64,000 nt of DNA. Source: Rheum nobile (lineage: Eukaryota; Streptophyta; Magnoliopsida; Caryophyllales; Polygonaceae). The notes under the pieces were generated by a model, which saw only the letters and a list, made by a program, of their open reading frames with translations, was not told the DNA's origin and did not search any database. Within the stretch, counting starts at the first letter, position 1. Each line of letters starts with the position of its first letter. The stretch covers positions 4,692,501-4,756,500 of the forward strand of contig WOAB01000109.1 in NCBI GenBank assembly GCA_027886185.1. Reading direction: 5' to 3'. Both the position numbers and the translations under genes were made by a program. Positions 44,496 to 58,600 of this stretch are shown one piece after another.

Positions 44496-46100
44496 GTTGA
44501 AGCCGAGGTAAATCAAGTCCATGTCGCCCTGAGGTGCTCTAGTGGTGCTTTCCTTGCCAGGTGAAACTCCGCTTCGCCGTTTACCGCTCGGAGGACGTCC
44601 TTTAGATCCCACGGAGGAATTTTTCCGATCCTCATCCTTCTTATTTTCCTCATCCTTCTTCCTTTTTTCTTCCGCCACGTGCTCAAACCAACTAGGGTCC
44701 CTCTTGGTATCGTTCTTCTTCCTTTTAGGTCTCCCCTTTTTGGTCGAAGCGGTCGAGGACTCTTCTGCGGTACACGATCTCGGCTCATGGAAAGCTCTGT
44801 ACCGGCGTGCAAAGTCGGTCTTCAGCTCTGGGTGCAATTCTTCGTTGCTCCAATCTCCAAACATGGCACCTAAGAGGACATCTTCTTCTAAGATAAAGAC
44901 GTCCTCATTCGGTGGGAGCTCAGCATGCCCAACCCCTTCCCACTTGATTTGCTTCCAATAAATGTGGATTTCACTTGGCCTCAACGAGAAACCGGCCTTT
45001 ACATATTCTTTGATCGTGTGTGGGCAAGGCAGGCCTAGGGTGGCTCTCCAAAACACATCACGACATTCTTCCTCGGGAATTTTTCCTTGTTGGGCCCTAA
45101 CAACTGAAGTGTATAACATTCTTAAGCACTTTTCCGAGACCTTATAAAGAATGCGCCTGAAAAAAGTCTTCACCCAAATCGGCCCGTTTACGATCTCTGT
45201 GGGCGCCTTAAAAGCACTATGCTCCATATCACCCCTGATTTCCCGAATCTCATCAGCAAACATATTGTCGATTTGTTGCACGAGGGTCACCAAGCCTCCA
45301 ACAGACGATTCAATCCCGTCCTTCAGCATAGAGTGCTGACTCTGAACCCTGAAAATAAAACTCAAGTTACGCTTAGTTGCATTTATGAATTTACCTTTTA
45401 TATGATCACTTATGAATTTACCTGTTTGATGATCTTGTGCCGAAATAGAGAACCGTGTCGCACCATGCACAGACTAGCATCTCCTTGTAGTCAGCAAGGG
45501 TAGCTTATTCCACTTTTCCGTCAAGTATTGAAGTCGCTCCTTGTACACATCCTCAGTAGGCGACCTCAACAACCAACGAATATTACCACTAAAATGGTCA
45601 ACCTTGGGGAGACATTTCATTGCATAAGCTTCCACGTTGCGGTTCACACGGACCCTACACAACAGATGCTTCGAGTTGGGAAAGACTACATCGACGGCTT
45701 TCACAAGACCGAGCTCTCGATCTGACATGATCGCCTTGGGTTCCTGTCCCCCGAGAATGATCTTAAGGCGGTCCAAGGCCCATGTGTAGTGCTCCGTCGT
45801 CTCATCATACATGAATACGATCGCAATACAAAACGTACGGTTGGTGCAAGTGAATCCAACAAAGGCATACCGTACTTATAAATGTAAAAATTATAACATT
45901 TATATGCAAATACATATTTTAGATGTAGTAATAGCGATAATTAAACTTTCATACATATTCGTCTTATAGGTCGTATCCATGATGACTATGCTGGGGAACA
46001 AACTCAACAAATGTCTAGTTCCGGGATGACAAATAAAAATGTCACTCATAACCTCCTTCCCTTCTTCCGTTTCAGTTGCATGGGGTGGTTATGAAAGGAT
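44436..46100 (-). pseudogene. MULE transposase, broken
   Basis: Read on the minus strand, EVMSDIFICHPGTRHLLSLF ... IVIMDTTYKTN (about 46060-45960) is the first catalytic block, then a probable intron, YGMPLLD, a frameshift, and ETTEHYTWALDRLKIILGG with AIMSDRELGLVKAV (second Asp). A further frameshift lies near 45484 before YKEMLVCAWCDTVLYFGT. A likely intron (about 45374-45420) splits the NR-V-SQHSMLK motif. The remainder (44436-45373) is a less conserved region with a basic, Lys-rich segment. Terminal inverted repeats were not located. Confidence 0.8.
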
Positions 46101-46119
46101 ATTGGCTCAAATTCCCCTC

Positions 46120-46666
46120 CGAAAAAGACTAATGAAACGCGAATTTACATCGTACTGAGAATCGAACCTGCGACTGTTTCACATATATATCATCAACCAC
46201 AATACTACACAAATTATAAAACCTCGTTGCTTACAAAGATTAGACTCGCCTTCATGCTTCCACAATTTTGCCTATTTATTGAAAAATCACCGGTCAAGTT
46301 TCAGTTCATTGTGATATTGTTATTTATATTCAAATCCGTTTCATCTTTGAACTATACATAATTCATTCAATATTTATTCCGTTTCTCATCAAAGTTGTCA
46401 AAATTCTGCATAAAATTCCAGAAACTATCGAAGTAAACTTTATATGGAAGCAATACAGCAATAAGAAAGGGTAAAGTTCCGGACTCTACCGATGGATTTA
46501 GATAAATCGATAATGCATGCTACACCAATAAAGTATGCAACAGCAATGCAAAGCACTAGACAATAATCAGAGCTGCATGTTTTTTTTCTGTTTCATGAGC
46601 ATGCAACTGCAACTGCAACAACAACAAAAATGTTTTTCTAGACTGGTTAGACATGAGCACTTATTA
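46120..46666. other. Spacer between MULE and PICKLE 3' end
   Basis: No gene. The right part may be the 3' untranslated region and terminator of the PICKLE gene, whose stop codon is at 46667-46669. Confidence 0.5.
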
Positions 46667-49600
46667 TTAATCATCCAATATTACAACATCTTCCCTTCCA
46701 TCCTTCTTGACTGGTTCACTGCCTGCTGCGTGATCCACATCCATTCCGTCTCCTTCCCTGGTAGCAGCCTCGGTGGAGTTCTTAGGCTGATCTAGCTGAC
46801 GCGTTGCAGGGGAGAGAATCCGGTTTACGCCATTGCAGATTTGTTCCACCTGTGGAAGGATTTTCCTTCCCAGGTGAGCACTGGATTTGTTTTCCAAGCA
46901 ATCTTGAGCGAATTCGCCCGCACTTTCTTCAGCTAATTTGCACATCTGTGGCCAGCATTTGATTTGCAATGCAAAAGATCATTAGCATAAGCACTGGGTC
47001 TTTGGAACAAAAGAAAGATGCTATGGAGTTCTTCACACGTACGATGGGGTTGATAAAACCTACCTGATTGTAGAGTCGAGCGAGCTCCAGACTATCAGAG
47101 CTGCTGCAAGAAGGAGGGCGAGAGGCTTCCTCAGCTGCAGGCCACATGAGATAGAGATCAGTTAATAGATGTTTGATTGCATGAAGCTTGGAACAAAAGC
47201 ACCGAAGCAACACATAACATAAAAGATGGAATTTGCAAATGAGTGAGAATAAACATGCAATGATGAAGGAACCCGTTATCAGGTCTAGGTTCCATAACCT
47301 TCTGTAGGTAGAGCATAACAAATACATAGAATTGCTTGAACATTGACGCTAAGAATATGTGCAGAATCTTAACATAGAAAATTTGAAGTTTCTATTCCAT
47401 ACAGAAAGATTCAACAATACAGCAATAATAAGCATACCGATCATCTCTATAGAAGGTAAATGGTTCATTATTTCAGCAACAGAGGTAACATTTGGTGCAT
47501 CCTCTCCTTTTGGTGTATTCTCAGGTTCATTTATGACATCACCCTCCTTTTCAGCCTGCCACCAGATAATTCAATACCAACTAGTCTTAGATCAGTTGAA
47601 TATTACATAACCCCAATATAAAACTAGCAGCCATTGCAACATATCTCATTAGATTGTGTAACATCTTCCGATTTCACTTTAATACTTGCAAACAGAGCAG
47701 CGAAGGCCCCTAAAAAAATAATCATCGGATATCTAATCTCAAGGAAGAATGCGCTCATGAATTTGGATAATCAAACAAAAATGTGATGAAATAAGTTCTT
47801 GCTCGCACCAGTAATGCGCTCATGAATTTGGATAATCAAACAAAAATGTGATGAAATAAGTTCTTGCTCGCACCAGTAATCACAAGAGGTATTTATACCA
47901 ACAATAATGAATTAGGTGAGCAACAGTAATGAATTAGGTGAGCAACAGCACTCACCTTTATGTTAAATAAATCATAACAACTAGTGCTCAGAAAAGCTAA
48001 AAACAAATACGATAAAGTGCTTACACAGTACACTTGATAGTATTCGGCAAAAAGTCCCTTCTCCAGAAGCAACAACCTCTTTTTAATAAAATCAACTTGT
48101 CTTCTCTGCATTTCTCTATATTGGTACACCAAGTTGCCCATTTCAGAAGCTCCTATTGTTGTCTCAGCTGCATCACAAATCTGACCATTAGTGACCATTC
48201 ATATGCCTCCAGATGACTCTCTATAAAGGTTGTTAAAACCAATTGTGTTTAATTACCTCCAGAACCAGGAAGAGTAACAAACGGGATATTCAACTCCTGA
48301 CAAATGACTTGTTGAATTCTCAAAGCCTTGTCATCAGCAATAGCTTGCCATCTTCCATAGCCATGCCTGCACCCAAAGAAACAGCAAAAAGAGGTTTAAG
48401 GAAATGGACAGTGTGAACGATTGTTTACGACAATACTACAGAGACCAGGATAAGGATTCATCAACTCGTAACTGGTAACTCTTTAAGGAATGGGTAAATA
48501 TATTTATAAAAGAAGAATTTTGCAGAATATATAAAAAAAATCCGTTGGTAAGTGGCAACTTATTGATTCTCACTAATGATCAAATGATATCTCTGGTAAT
48601 TAACACCCTGCCAAAAGTTTTGTCTACACTTGTGACAGTATTAGGTATGTCGTATATAAGAGGATATGAAAATATGCAGCATACCCCTGATTTAATCAAT
48701 AAGCAAACATTCTACATTCAATAGATATATAATTTGATGAGAGGTGACTTCCCAAAAGATCACAACAGAGACCTATGCAGATCAACTAATCTGAGCTGGT
48801 TAGCAGTCAAGCAAAGGTCACAGGCGATCGACTGACAGGTGAAACTGGGTTTTTGAACTACTCCCACCTCATAACCTCTTACTACCAAGGAAGAATGTTA
48901 CACCACCAAAGTCCAGTCATTATGTGTATTTCTCCAACTCAATCCACAAAATAAAGTCAAATGCTCAAACTTCTTGTTGAAAAGCAACATCATGATGAAA
49001 CTTCACAAATGTGTACAATAAATGCATATGACTGGATCAAAATTAAAAATAATTCTTACTTCAATAGTGCACGTAAAAGTAAGGAATCGTGTTCTCTCTT
49101 CCAGAATCTTCCGTCTCTCAACCCTGGATACAGAACCAGTGTATCATTGGCAAAAAGAGGGGCATCCGGATTTTCCGACAAAAGCTTCACCTGACAATAG
49201 ATAGAAACAAATATCATACACTAATAAAAGGACAAATGCCCAACCACAACAATGGTGACATGGCATAGAAAACACTGGCTCAGAGATTGAATGATTGATA
49301 ATGATGGAGTTGGACAGAAAATTTAAAAAAACCTGATGTGAAATTCTGCAGTATTACTGTCAGCATCAGCAGATGAAATGGAAAATAAGAACTACTGCCA
49401 CCTATTCAAAACTTCAACTCTTCAAAGATATTGCTTTAAATGTGCAACATAAACTCCATATCTGTATTAGTTGTGCTGAATAAAGATGTAACAGACTAAT
49501 AGAAACTTCCTAAATAATGCATGTCACGAATCAGATAGATGACATGTGAGAGCTTTTCATTTCCTAGAACACATACAACACCAAAACAAATACAGTTCAA

Positions 49601-52600
49601 AAGGGGCCAGCAGCAAGTGTTCTAGGGGCTCAGATGTAAGAAAAAAAGCCTTTTTTCCTTGTAACTCAAATTTTTATGAGGCTATTCCAGAAGGACCCTC
49701 TGTTAGAACCCCAACAATGAAAGATAAAATGATAAAATCTGAAAGCAAGAATCTCACAATCAGCCAAGTTTTTGAGGAATCCTCAGGTTGTATTCATATA
49801 CAATTTCACATCTGAATACAATTGAGAGCTAACCCTCTTTTTATAATGGAAAAGAAATAACTAATTCTTAAGAATAATAAAAGAAACAATCTAAAATATC
49901 AGCAACTAACTAGATAATGGAAGTATGGAGAGGGTGGGGAAATCTTCTAAGCTGTAAATCCTAAAAAGTAGCTAGTGGAAATATGAAAATATCAGATTGA
50001 AATTAAATACAAAGAAATTCTAAAAAACAACTAAACTGAACTAAGCAGGAACGTATCACCCACTATCTGAGAAACAACTGTTGATATGCTATTTCATGGC
50101 AAAACAACAGTTTAACATATTGACCCCTTCTATTTAGCCCATCAAAAAGTTAAAGTTGATAACTCCCATGGTGACTCTTTCAGTTGAGTCAAAGTCTGCA
50201 GCTGTACATGACACAAGTTTCATATAATTGGAATCTACTTGATTATCATTGGTTTACTTGATTATCATTGGAAAGCTCAGGTTTTTTTAAGTTGTGAATG
50301 ACATAAAACAATAAGAGCAAACCATTTAAGAGTAAGATGTGCATTTAGTTTATCATGCCCAGTCTGTACAAATGTTTGCATGATTGCCTTACATAACTGG
50401 CAAAAACATCATACTAAATGGTATCTCTACAACATATCCATATTGAATGTAAATTGTCCACATATCTCCAAAAATCATGTCTTTGCTCCCACGACTTATT
50501 AGAAGTATACCAACCCCGTCTGCATCTTTTTCACATCAAGGAAAAAGAAGCTGAAGTATAAACAAACTACTCAAAGTTAAACACTTGTCATAAAGCAAAC
50601 ATGTACATTTTCCACCACATATGACTAAATGGCAATTTAAGGGCTAGAAAAAATAATGAAACACTGAAATGGGTAATACAAAAATATGGTTGAATGCTGG
50701 TTTACACTGTTCCGATTTGTGCAGTTCCAATCACCATAAAATAACTTCTGATAGTATAGTCGTTCAGAGCAAACACTTTACCTTCTCATGTAGTAAACTC
50801 AATTGTCCAAGTCTGACAAGAACATCTTCCACCCTCAGTCCTTCCTTTGGAACACCATCTACATAAGAAAAAGGGGGTAGAGGCTAAAATACAAGAACAA
50901 ACCATCAAAGGGTCAAAACATTAAAGAGAAATTCCCAAATTTATAGCAGGTCAGATTTACAAAAGCAAAAACAACCAACAATTACCTGAAAAAGTTGTCG
51001 AGTCATTTACACCTTCGTTTATGTGAGATAAGAACAGCGTGGCATACCTAACACCCAACGGTAGAAAAAGGATATAAGTTGACAGAAAACAAATATTTAT
51101 GATCACTATGTTTCAACTATATGAGAACAGAACATCGTAGATGAACAAATTTAAATAAATACACAATAACTAGTGAATATTAGACACAACATATGAAATC
51201 AACATTACTTTGCAATACAAATGATTACCCTAGTTAAATGCAAATCAAAATAGGAAAAATATTAAATAGTTAATGGCTAAATTGAATGAAACAAAATTTA
51301 TGCTACAAACCAGTAGCTTATAGATGACTGACAACAGGGAATTTCCAACAAAGCTTCTAGGAACAAGTCTTATTACAACCTTCCAATATAGCACAAACCA
51401 GTGAGTCACTAACCAAATACGTAACTGAAATTAAGTTTCCAACAACCGAACTCTGTCTCCGGTCTACAAAAAGGCTATTAAACAAGTACCATAACATTTA
51501 TCTTCGGCACTGTCAACATTAGTGGTTATTTACATAGAATATAGTCAATCATTCTAAGCTTCTAGCCACTATATGGTTGCTTAGGTGAAGAAAGCTGACA
51601 TGAAAGACCGTTATTTGTTGATACATTAGCATCAGCTACATTAAGATCTATAGGCTAGCTGCAACTGCTGAATCCAGATAAAGCGGAAGTTGAGCAATAA
51701 ATGATAGGAAACCCTGTTATTCCATCTTTATATTATAAGATATCTGACATGATTTCTCACAGATTCAGTCTCTACCAAGATCCTGCTCAGAAGAGTTAGC
51801 CATTGCAGCGAGATCCAAAATGCATAATCGCCAAAACCGATAATCCAAATCATAAAATCTCGAACCGCATTGGGAAAAAATCAATAATATTAGCATTGGG
51901 GTAAAATAAAATAAAGAAACAACTACATTCAGAATGAGACAGAAAAAATATATAATTAGTTTCATTTTAGAGATAAAGAAGAAAGATATTTTGCTTACTC
52001 TTCTACTTCCTCATGAGTCTTCCCCTTCAACCGCGGCAAAAATTCCACCCAATCAAAATCACCTACCCCAAATCTACACAAGAAACGAAAACACCACCAA
52101 TCAGGGATAGCGCATAAGTGGGGAAAGATGTAAACATGCAAGAAAAAAATCAAATTTTAATGAAAAGAGTAAAGGGTACATCTAAGAACCTCATAATGAT
52201 TTGAACAAACGCAGCTCTCTGACTCTGATTGAAACCTAATACTCTAAGTGACCTTCCTTCACCTTCCATCAGAGGTAGCCCTTCCATGCCACCAACTATG
52301 TAGAAGAAAGAGATACTAGATCAGTAAATGCATATATATGTGATTCGCAAGGTATATTAACAGAGACAGAACACCTCGGCTTCTTTTTCTGTAAGGCTTT
52401 CTACCAGGTGCACCAGCTGAAGTTGTATCCCCATCCGACAGGTCAGCTTCATAATTGTCATCTTCTCCATCAGAGCTAACATCTTCTAAACCAGCCAAGT
52501 CATCATCTTCGACAGATACCATCTTTAAGTGCCACAACACATGAATTAGCATTCAGATACTTTCCAAGAAAAAAAACGGAGAGATGATTCATTTGCTGTT

Positions 52601-55600
52601 TCCTTAGAAGATTTGGATGGGAGAACTGGCTAAACAAAACCCCACATACAATTGCAAGTAAACAGTTTGGTAAGAAAGCAACACGAAACTATTTCTGCAA
52701 CTAACAATCCTTTTTGCCTAACCAGAGAAGCAATTTTTAAAAAAATAAAAATAAGGCAAGACAAAACCAAGAGAAAATACACTGAACACAAAGCCACAAG
52801 TGAAAACAATATTTCAATAGCAATTATTATTCCAACTCCAGCAAGGTTGCATTAAGCCTTTCATATTCAAGTAAACATTTCCTTGAGAGTGAATTGCTTT
52901 GAGAATTGAGATTATGTCAATGTACAAAACTACCCTACCATTCCATTCTTACGAGGCAGGACCAAACTCAGTACACTCATTAAAAGCAGGTATATTCAAT
53001 ATTCAGGACAAAGCAACAAGAAATAACACAAAGAAGAAATATAACCAACACTTGTAAACAGAACTAAGGAGAGGAAGGTAAGGCTAGGCTACTTTACCTG
53101 TTTACGAACTCTCTTTCCTTTTCCCAAGGAACTAAATTCCTCAGATTTATGCACTTCAAATTTGTCTTTCAACAACTCTTCCCAATAAGAACTTCCATCA
53201 GAATTATTAACTGTGGTTTTATTCTCCATGGCTGCTTTTTTATTTTCCTCTTCTGCTGATTCATCTATGTATTCAAAGTTAGCCACCTAGATACAATAAA
53301 ATATCCATAAGCATTCAGGAGGAAAAAATCTTGTCCAGATGCACATTCATTGTATGCACAAGTGACACAGAATTATTTACATCTTTAAGAAGGCAGTAAC
53401 AAGTCATCTCAAGTTTACTCTGAGTGAGCACATGCATGAATTCCAAGAGTCAAACAAGCATAATTGAATAGTGATGTGGCTAAAACCTACCCGCAAGTGT
53501 ACGGGATCAAATAGCCAAAAACAAAAAGTAAGCATGTAATGCCAGAAGCTAAGTTACCAACAAAAAAAATCAATGCCAATTTGCCAAATGAAGTGATCTC
53601 ACAAACACGGCTTAACTTACATCTATGTTGTCAACCATCAGACCCAAAAAGAAAAAAAAAAAAACTAAGAGAATGGAAGTTTTGTTGCAGAAGATAAGTT
53701 TAAAGGCTAGAAAAGAATGCAAAATATAAGCAAAATGACTATCATGGTCTAGTTGTATTTTGTCTAATCTGCCTTCACTTCAGATTAAGCATATCCAGAG
53801 TCTAATGATGTAAGAATAAAATGGCCAATCTCCATCCAATGGATTTCATCCAATAAAATAGGCACATCCTAATATTATTGGAGATTTTCATGCCCATCTA
53901 GAGATCCTTCATCCAATGTAATCCATTGTTGATTGTTGAACAACCCTAAATGAAGCACGTCAACAGTTATCATATAACTAACCTTGAAAGCTTTCAAAAA
54001 GCCATCTTCTTCAACATCATCCAAAGAAGCCTCCTCATCTTTAATGTGTTCACGATCAAGTAATCTAGTGAAGACAAACATTCACAAGACTGAAATCATA
54101 AGGAATTAGAAAGTCATTACACATGAGCTTTAGGATGTAGACGTTTACCTGTCTATGGCAGCATCATCATAGTGAATCTGGCGGGCTTTTGATTCTTCAG
54201 TTTCCTCTGCAAACAACTCCATAGACCCATGCCTAATGATGTCATTTAGTTCTTCCTGAAAGTGTCAACGATCATGTCAATAAAGTTACAGTATAAAACT
54301 ATTTATTTATTCATTTATTTTCCTCATAAACCATATCTAAGACTCGTGAAATTGTAATTATAGTGATCTCACTATTTATTTTCCTCATAAACCACATCTA
54401 AGACTCATGAAATTGTAATTATAGCATCTTTGTAGGCAACCATCAAAATCATATCAGAGTAGAGGCAAAAGTATAGAACTATTGAAAGATGCATATATGG
54501 CATATAGCATATTGATTGCAGTTAGCAGCAGATTCCTGTAACAACGTGTCAATTCTGACCCAGTGCTCATGCTATTAGTGAGAATCAGAGAGCTGAAAAG
54601 AGGAACACTAGCTGCCTTGTTAGTCACCCGCAAAGCTAAAGGGAGGCCAAATTCCACAATATATGTACAGATCCAGAATGAATCTTTTGAAAATTGTCTG
54701 TGCTAGAATGTTCTTAACTTAATCTAATGTTTCTACCAGTTTTCTCTTGTTAGTGTAGAAAGGGGGCAGCGCTAGTCAATCATACCCTATCCATTAATGA
54801 CTATTGCACAACTTATTAGAACTTTGGCAGATCTTCTTTGAGAGACTAGGTTCAATCAATATGGTCCAGATGCAAATAGTCAAATACAGACGTGTATTAT
54901 CAAAATTAAATAAACACCACGGAAGCAATACACTAAGAGAAGGATTAAATAAAGCAAAAAGTCTTGGTATTAAAAGGTTGCATATAGAGGGTAACAGGTA
55001 TGTGTAATCAAAGTGCATAATGAATAGTAAACACCGCCTGGAAGATGAGCTAATTTGAACACAATAAATTGAATTTGCAATTTTTTACTGAAAGAAAACT
55101 GATCACTGCTTTAGGGAAGTCGTCAGTGTAGTAAGTAAACAAGCAAACATGAGCCACTTGCTTCTTGCTTCATGCTCACAGGGATTTTTCAAATCAAGAA
55201 CTTTGCATTCTCAACCAAAAGGGTACACTAAGTTAGTTTTATGTGTGGTGCATGGAACAGCCTAAAACTTTATTTGTATCAAAAGAACAAATTACAGCCT
55301 GAAAAATAACAGATGGGATGCTGAAATTGAAATTTTGGGTACCCAAGCAGTTTGCAGGCAGACCAGGAGTAATGATACATAAGAATTCCTACTGTATGGG
55401 TGAAGCATGAATCTGTGGGTTTTCAGTGTGCTCTTTTGATTTACTAATTACATGAAAAGAGTTAGTCTATTTCACACCTTTACTACATTAAGAAGATATA
55501 CCTCCAACATCAAGTGACTTATATAATCTTACGGCATGTTTTGAGAAAAACATATGGCATGATAGCATTCAAGCAAGTCTATACCTGATTGATATTCTGG

Positions 55601-58600
55601 GTCTTGAGCTTCCCCACAACCAAATGTTCTAAAATCATCTTCTTCTTAGTGAGTTCCATCATTCTTTCTTCAACAGTCCCCCTAGCTACGAGTCTATAAA
55701 TCATGACCTTCAAGAAGACAGACAGAAATAAGATAGCTTCTAGCCAGGATAACTTCTAGAAACAGTTTTGTTTCCCAAAAATGTTCTTAGATGAACATTT
55801 ACCTTATTTGTCTGTCCAAGCCTATGAGCTCTGGCCATCGCTTGTAAATCAGCATGGGGATTCCAATCGCTGTGTGGACATACAAATACAAGGAGAAAAA
55901 GGGTAAGAGAAAACATCAAAGGCACAACCTTGCATTCTGATAATATTTAATTCCAATAGCTAAGTGGACATACAAATACAAGAAGAGAAAAAGTAAGAGA
56001 ACACATCAAAAGGCACAACCTTGTATTTTGATATAACTGAACATTATCACAGGGATAGTTGAGATTGATAAAGGAAAGAAAGGATGTACCTATCATAGAT
56101 AATAACAGTATCAGCAGTAGCAAGGTTTAATCCCAATCCACCAGCTCTTGTTGATAGTATAAAACAAAACCTCGAAGAATTCTTGGCATTGAATCGATCA
56201 ATACGAATTTGTCTCTCAGTTCCACTAACCTTGCCATCAATCCGCTCATATTGCCAATTCTGATAAGCAATTAACATTAAGAAAACAAATAATCATCTTG
56301 CTGGTCAAATCAAGTAGAAGGAATGGATCCATACACAAATGTGAGCTAAAAAGAGTGGCATTGATAAGTGTATCATCTGGTGAGTGCAAGTACACCGGCA
56401 CACATTAAAAACTAAAATTATAATCTCCCTAATATATTACAGAAGCCATGTTTGTGTTAAAATTTTAGCCACTTGTCTTACTGAGACAATGACATGTGTA
56501 TTTTTTTTCTTAATTAAGTACAAATTTGATCCATTCTCCATGTTTTTCTCCACCTCCTTTACAACTGTTTCTTGAAAGTCTTCAATACAATAGCCTTTTT
56601 ATTCTTGATCATATTAATATAACATATTTTTTTTTGTTAAATCCGTACTTGTTACGGGGGAATACACTAGTTTCCTATTATTTACAAGTAGAGAAATAGA
56701 CTATGGGAACTCCACACACTCATACAGACAAAAGATATGATACATTTCTGATTAACATCATTATAGGTTTGAGTCCTAGAGATAATACCACAGGACAAGA
56801 TCTCAAAGAGATAACATGGATGATGCTCCAAACACGAAAAATATAACTATCAAAAGGAATTGTGTACCTCAAAAACAGCAAAACTCACTGAACAGAAGTA
56901 ATGAAGACAATCACAATGTTTACCTTGAAAGTGAGGTAATCTTCCAGTATGTCCAACATATTCTGAAACTGTGAATATATAAGAACTCGATGCCCTTGTT
57001 CCCTCAACTTCACCATCATTTTATCCAGCAATTGCAATTTCCCAGATGTCGCGAGAAGTTCTCTGTCACAAGATAGAGAAAAAGGGAATAAATAATAAAT
57101 TTAGGGAAGGAAGATGTATGAACAATAAATATGCTTTTCCATGGTGGTAATTAATAATGCATTTTCAGTTGCAGGCAACAAAACAGGTTCCGACCCCAGG
57201 AAAAAAATGAGAAATTTTATTGCATATGATGATTACTTGTGTGATTCATTCACATCAGGTACATGTTTTTCAACTCCCTCTAACATGTAAGGATGGCAAC
57301 ATAGCTTCCGCAGTTCCATAACCACATTATTCAGGGAAATCTGGACCAAAAACCACAATTGGATGTTAAATAACATATAATTAGCTGAGAACAAACTGAA
57401 ACTTCAGCGGAGAGTTTACCTGCCCACCCTTGCGAGCTAATAACTCATAGTTACGTGTCAAAATTGCTCTGTAATATTCCTTCTGTTGACTGCTCAACTC
57501 AACTCGCAAGATGAGCTCCTTCTTCGGGGGAAGTTCCTTCATTACATCTTTCTTCATCCCTAATACCACAAGAATTTTTTAAATGCGTTTTAGTCATATT
57601 AACATACAAGTTATGTAAATGAATATCCAGCAGCCTCCATATAAGGTAACAATATGTAACTTCCGCAACAGAAAATGAACAAATAGCACAAATGAGGGGA
57701 TGGATTTTATTTAATTCTCCAAAGACAAGATACACAGGCAGGAAGCAGAAAAGCTGCATACAAGATGGATCCTGCAGATGGAGACATTGGAGAGAACTCT
57801 TCACATGTCAAACTTTAAAGACACTTTCAGAATACAGATGAACCCAATTAATTCATATATGTTTACTTCACCCATTACAGGTCAATACTCAACAAAATTC
57901 ACTTCCACTTAACATGTACTCTTAGAGACCCAAGACAATAAAGAATTTGCTATGGCACTTCTGCTATTTGTTTGGGTAGCATTTCGATATGGAAGAGAAA
58001 AAGGAGAGAATAGCAAGAAAAGAGGCATGGAGTTCTCTTGTTTGCCTAAAGGAAAGAAAAGCAAAATAAAATGATATTTTTATCCAAAACTCTCCAATAA
58101 TGAAGGAATTTTTCAAAGATTTAAATCAATACTATGCATTTCGCTTCCCTTCATTACTAATGTTACTAAGACAAGATAAATAGATTCCATTATTTCCTGT
58201 TCCAATATCTTCCCTTCATTTATAAAGTAGCCAAAGTCAGAAACATAGTTCAAGTAAACATAAATGAAAGTCTTTTAATAAATAAATAAAGAAGTATATG
58301 TTAGTAAAAGAGATAGATGGAGATGAGAGAAAATATGTTGTATATTACCAGCTGAGAGTTACAGAATAAATAGAGGAAAATGGAAACTAAAGAGACCCAA
58401 CAACTATCAGAAAAAGAGCCTAGGAAATATACACCTAGAGCTACAGCTCAATAATTAAATCTAAAGTAGACTAGAGAAAAAGCAGCCTGCTAACACACTT
58501 TACAAGATAAATACAGCTTAACAGGTTTTGCATCAGAATATTAAAGTAATTTATCCAACACTCCCCCTCAAGCTGGGTTTGTAAAGATCTTCTATTCCAA

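Larger units (their letters stand above)
46667..54255 (-). other. PKL: PICKLE exons: C-terminal regions
   Basis: Proposed exons: 54149-54255, 53983-54064, 53098-53286, 52375-52522, 52190-52295, 51999-52073, 50986-51047, 50782-50858, 49060-49190, 48257-48366, about 48026-48172, about 47648-47709, 47438-47555, 47064-47134 and 46667-46945. They include IHYDDAAIDR, KDKFEVHKSEE, an acidic DSDGD-type region, a basic RKPYRKRSR patch, FGVGDFDWVEFLPRL, DGVPKEGLRVEDVLVRLG, KHGYGRWQAI (SANT-like), a coiled YREMQRRQVDFIKKRLLLLEK and the last exon MCKLAEESAGEF ... VVILDD. Blocks DUF1086 and DUF1087 of plant CHD3 fall here. Confidence 0.88.
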
